Source: Stichopus chloronotus (taxonomy: Eukaryota > Echinodermata > Holothuroidea > Aspidochirotida > Stichopodidae). From it: a stretch of 64,000 bases of DNA. Below, piece after piece: positions 63,001 to 64,000 of the stretch (position 1 is the stretch's first letter; the number at the start of each line of letters is the position of its first letter). Under the pieces are notes generated by a model. That model was not told the origin of the DNA and did not search any database. It was given only the letters and a program-made list of their open reading frames with translations. Position numbers and translations under genes: made by a program. The DNA is taken from NCBI GenBank assembly GCA_021234535.1, contig CM037845.1:12234643-12298642 (forward strand), read 5' to 3'.

Positions 63001-63464
63001 GAACCCTGAGATGATCTTAGGTTAGATTTGTGAGGCTTCCCTTAGGAACTTACAGAATGACTACAGAAATTACATGACTGGGCTGATTCGCATCGTTTTG
63101 AGAACTCCAAGAATGTAATCAAACTATCACCAGAATTGTCCAGATTTAAAATAACATCAACTTCATCCACCAATTACTTGAGATAATTGGCATCAAACCT
63201 GTCAAGTCTACGTCAAAAGTCAAAGTCACGAGTGCCATCGTGGCAAATTCTACGAACTCACCGGGTAGTACATTCCATTTTCCGTGCAGCCGCAGGATTT
63301 TCGATGGACGCAACGGTCTCCTTCCTTCACAAAATCTGGGTCGATGCACTCGCAGCCTTCGTAACATCTGTTTGGACAGGAGACCTTGGCATTTACGCTG
63401 CCACAATCGTCTTCGCAGCCAGACATGCACATTGTGTACCTCTGCCCCAAAGGACACTGCATTG
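59666..63464 (-). CDS. TIL / EGF-like / two SUEL lectin domains protein, 3-prime part of gene
   Basis: Four minus-strand exons, 63464-63262, 62890-62716, 61595-61381 and 60079-59666, with matching junction phases (0, 1, 0), give 334 residues from the Met codon at 63462. Domains in order: a TIL-type cysteine-rich domain with ten cysteines (about 3-57), a module starting CGCTENGMYYP and running into an EGF-like stretch (CYCNQGYGGNGLICQ, to about 125), SUEL domain 1 (about 138-222) and SUEL domain 2 (about 238-327). SUEL domains bind galactose or rhamnose; TIL domains occur in protease inhibitors and in zonadhesin/IgGFc-binding-type proteins. The protein is presumably extracellular. The first codon is split, so coding sequence continues beyond the right edge, and the signal peptide is not seen. 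The C-terminus is complete. Confidence 0.9.
60080..61380 (-). other. Lectin gene intron (within SUEL domain 1)
   Basis: 1.3-kb phase-0 intron (gtaagt to ttccag) containing a short minisatellite near its 3-prime end (60128-60252). No other feature recognised. Confidence 0.85.
60128..60252. repeat. Minisatellite in lectin intron
   Basis: Six units of CTGTGATGCCATCCACCTA with 18-24-bp spacing, about 50 bp from the acceptor of the last exon. Confidence 0.9.
61381..61595 (-). CDS. Lectin gene exon: first part of SUEL domain 1
   Basis: After acceptor cccgcctcacag. Encodes IEHPLHALVSAGQTIYMDC, then IQIQSAVFGG, VCTALQYPDQEC and LCEGKHYCS, and ends at gtaagt. The domain-1 FGG (instead of YGR) suggests altered sugar contacts. 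Confidence 0.9.
61596..62715 (-). other. Lectin gene intron, no feature recognised
   Basis: 1.1-kb phase-1 intron between the EGF-like exon and SUEL domain 1; AT-rich, with no repeat or open frame of note. Confidence 0.85.
62716..62890 (-). CDS. Lectin gene exon: cysteine-rich and EGF-like
   Basis: After acceptor tcattttctcag. Encodes VEYAFTREGCTGHCECLPGG, then CMPFACGQNAQC and CYCNQGYGGNGLICQ, ending at gtgagt. The first half looks like the C..CTC..GG..C module that follows TIL domains in zonadhesin-like proteins; the second like an EGF repeat. Confidence 0.88.
62891..63261 (-). other. Lectin gene intron, no feature recognised
   Basis: 371-bp phase-0 intron from gtgagt to ttctcag. Confidence 0.85.
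63262..63464 (-). CDS. Lectin gene exon: TIL domain
   Basis: After acceptor cttcatcttaaacag. Encodes MQCPLGQRYTMCMSGCEDDC, then CPNRCYEGCEC and GDRCVHRKSCGC, and ends at gtgagt. The spacing of ten cysteines fits the TIL family, with CP.GQ.Y at the start as in tandem TIL/VWD proteins. Confidence 0.9.
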
Positions 63465-64000
63465 CTGTTTAAGATGAAGAAGAACATTCATGGTAAATAT
63501 TACTGTTGCAGCCAGACCTGTAACTCGTTTATAATTGTACCAGTTGCTGCACAAGTACCCCCCGGGACAAATACCCCCCCGGTCGACCACAATGTGAAAT
63601 AGCTCCCCCTAGAGTTCTTTCCAAAGCCATCTATGTGGGGGGTATTTGTCTGCCACGACTATACCACAGAAGACCGCAGCATGCTCATGATGGACAAAAC
63701 TTTACTAGCCACATACATGACTGTCAATGGGAGGCATTTATTGCCTATCCCTACACATTACACTGGTTTACAAGACACGAAGAACAAAATACGACTGCAC
63801 CAGGGGGAAATGGAAGCTAGTTGATCATGGTATTTGGTTGAAGTACAAACCTGCTATGTAACAGCTGGGAAATAGTAGATGACAGCTGATAAACTAGCCC
63901 TTTAAATTGTACAACACTACAACTGAAACATAAACTAGACCAATGGTGGCCAAAGTTGGAACCCTGAAAATTTGGGTGAGATGCCAAGCTTTTTGACAAA
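63465..64000 (-). other. Upstream intron of lectin gene, truncated by window edge
   Basis: No further exon recognised. Contains a C-rich ACCCCCCGG stretch near 63550 and a GGGGGGTATTTG at 63638 that form an imperfect inverted repeat. Confidence 0.6.

Overview
This is a eukaryotic, AT-rich, intron- and repeat-dense window. It carries parts of three unrelated protein-coding genes whose exons cover only a few per cent of the sequence. Gene content points to a deuterostome, most likely an echinoderm: a vestigial-like cofactor, a spermidine/spermine acetyltransferase with a 21-kb intron, and a modular protein joining a TIL domain to two tandem SUEL (sea-urchin-egg-lectin / rhamnose-binding) domains. 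The phylum is an inference from this combination; no species marker was seen.

Layout. (1) 1804-11652, plus strand: the last two exons of a vestigial-like (VGLL2/VGLL3-type) transcription cofactor, with the TDU TEAD-binding motif in the first exon and the C-terminal region after an 8.6-kb intron; any earlier coding exon lies outside the window. (2) 11653-24435: intergenic, with no recognisable gene and a 285-bp AT microsatellite. (3) 24436-49855, plus strand: a complete four-exon SSAT-family N-acetyltransferase of 196 codons, all junctions in matching phase. Its first intron is packed with transposable elements. (4) 49856-59665: intergenic, with repeats only. (5) 63464-59666, minus strand: four terminal exons of the TIL/EGF-like/SUEL/SUEL gene, entering from the right edge. 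No operon-like or functional relation between the three genes is visible.

The most notable non-genic content is a layered set of mobile elements, mostly in SSAT intron 1. Two elements (25672-28096 and 30702-31756) have subterminal inverted repeats, a core of about 145-bp tandem repeats and a 3-prime hairpin, a plan like the Helentron/DINE-1 class. Their repeat units carry AGGTCA half-sites, including perfect DR1 nuclear-receptor elements. Diverged or partial relatives lie in the VGLL intron and downstream of SSAT. A LINE fragment is inserted in one copy with an 11-bp target duplication. A hAT-like element (32230-33498) with an 8-bp target duplication contains a nested TTAA-type MITE. A possible pogo/Tigger-like element spans 43607-45182, and a foldback element lies in the VGLL intron. 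A separate 42-bp minisatellite near 54 kb has AGGTCA/TGACCT inverted half-sites in most units.

No tRNA, rRNA or CRISPR array was recognised. Promoters could not be called from sequence alone.
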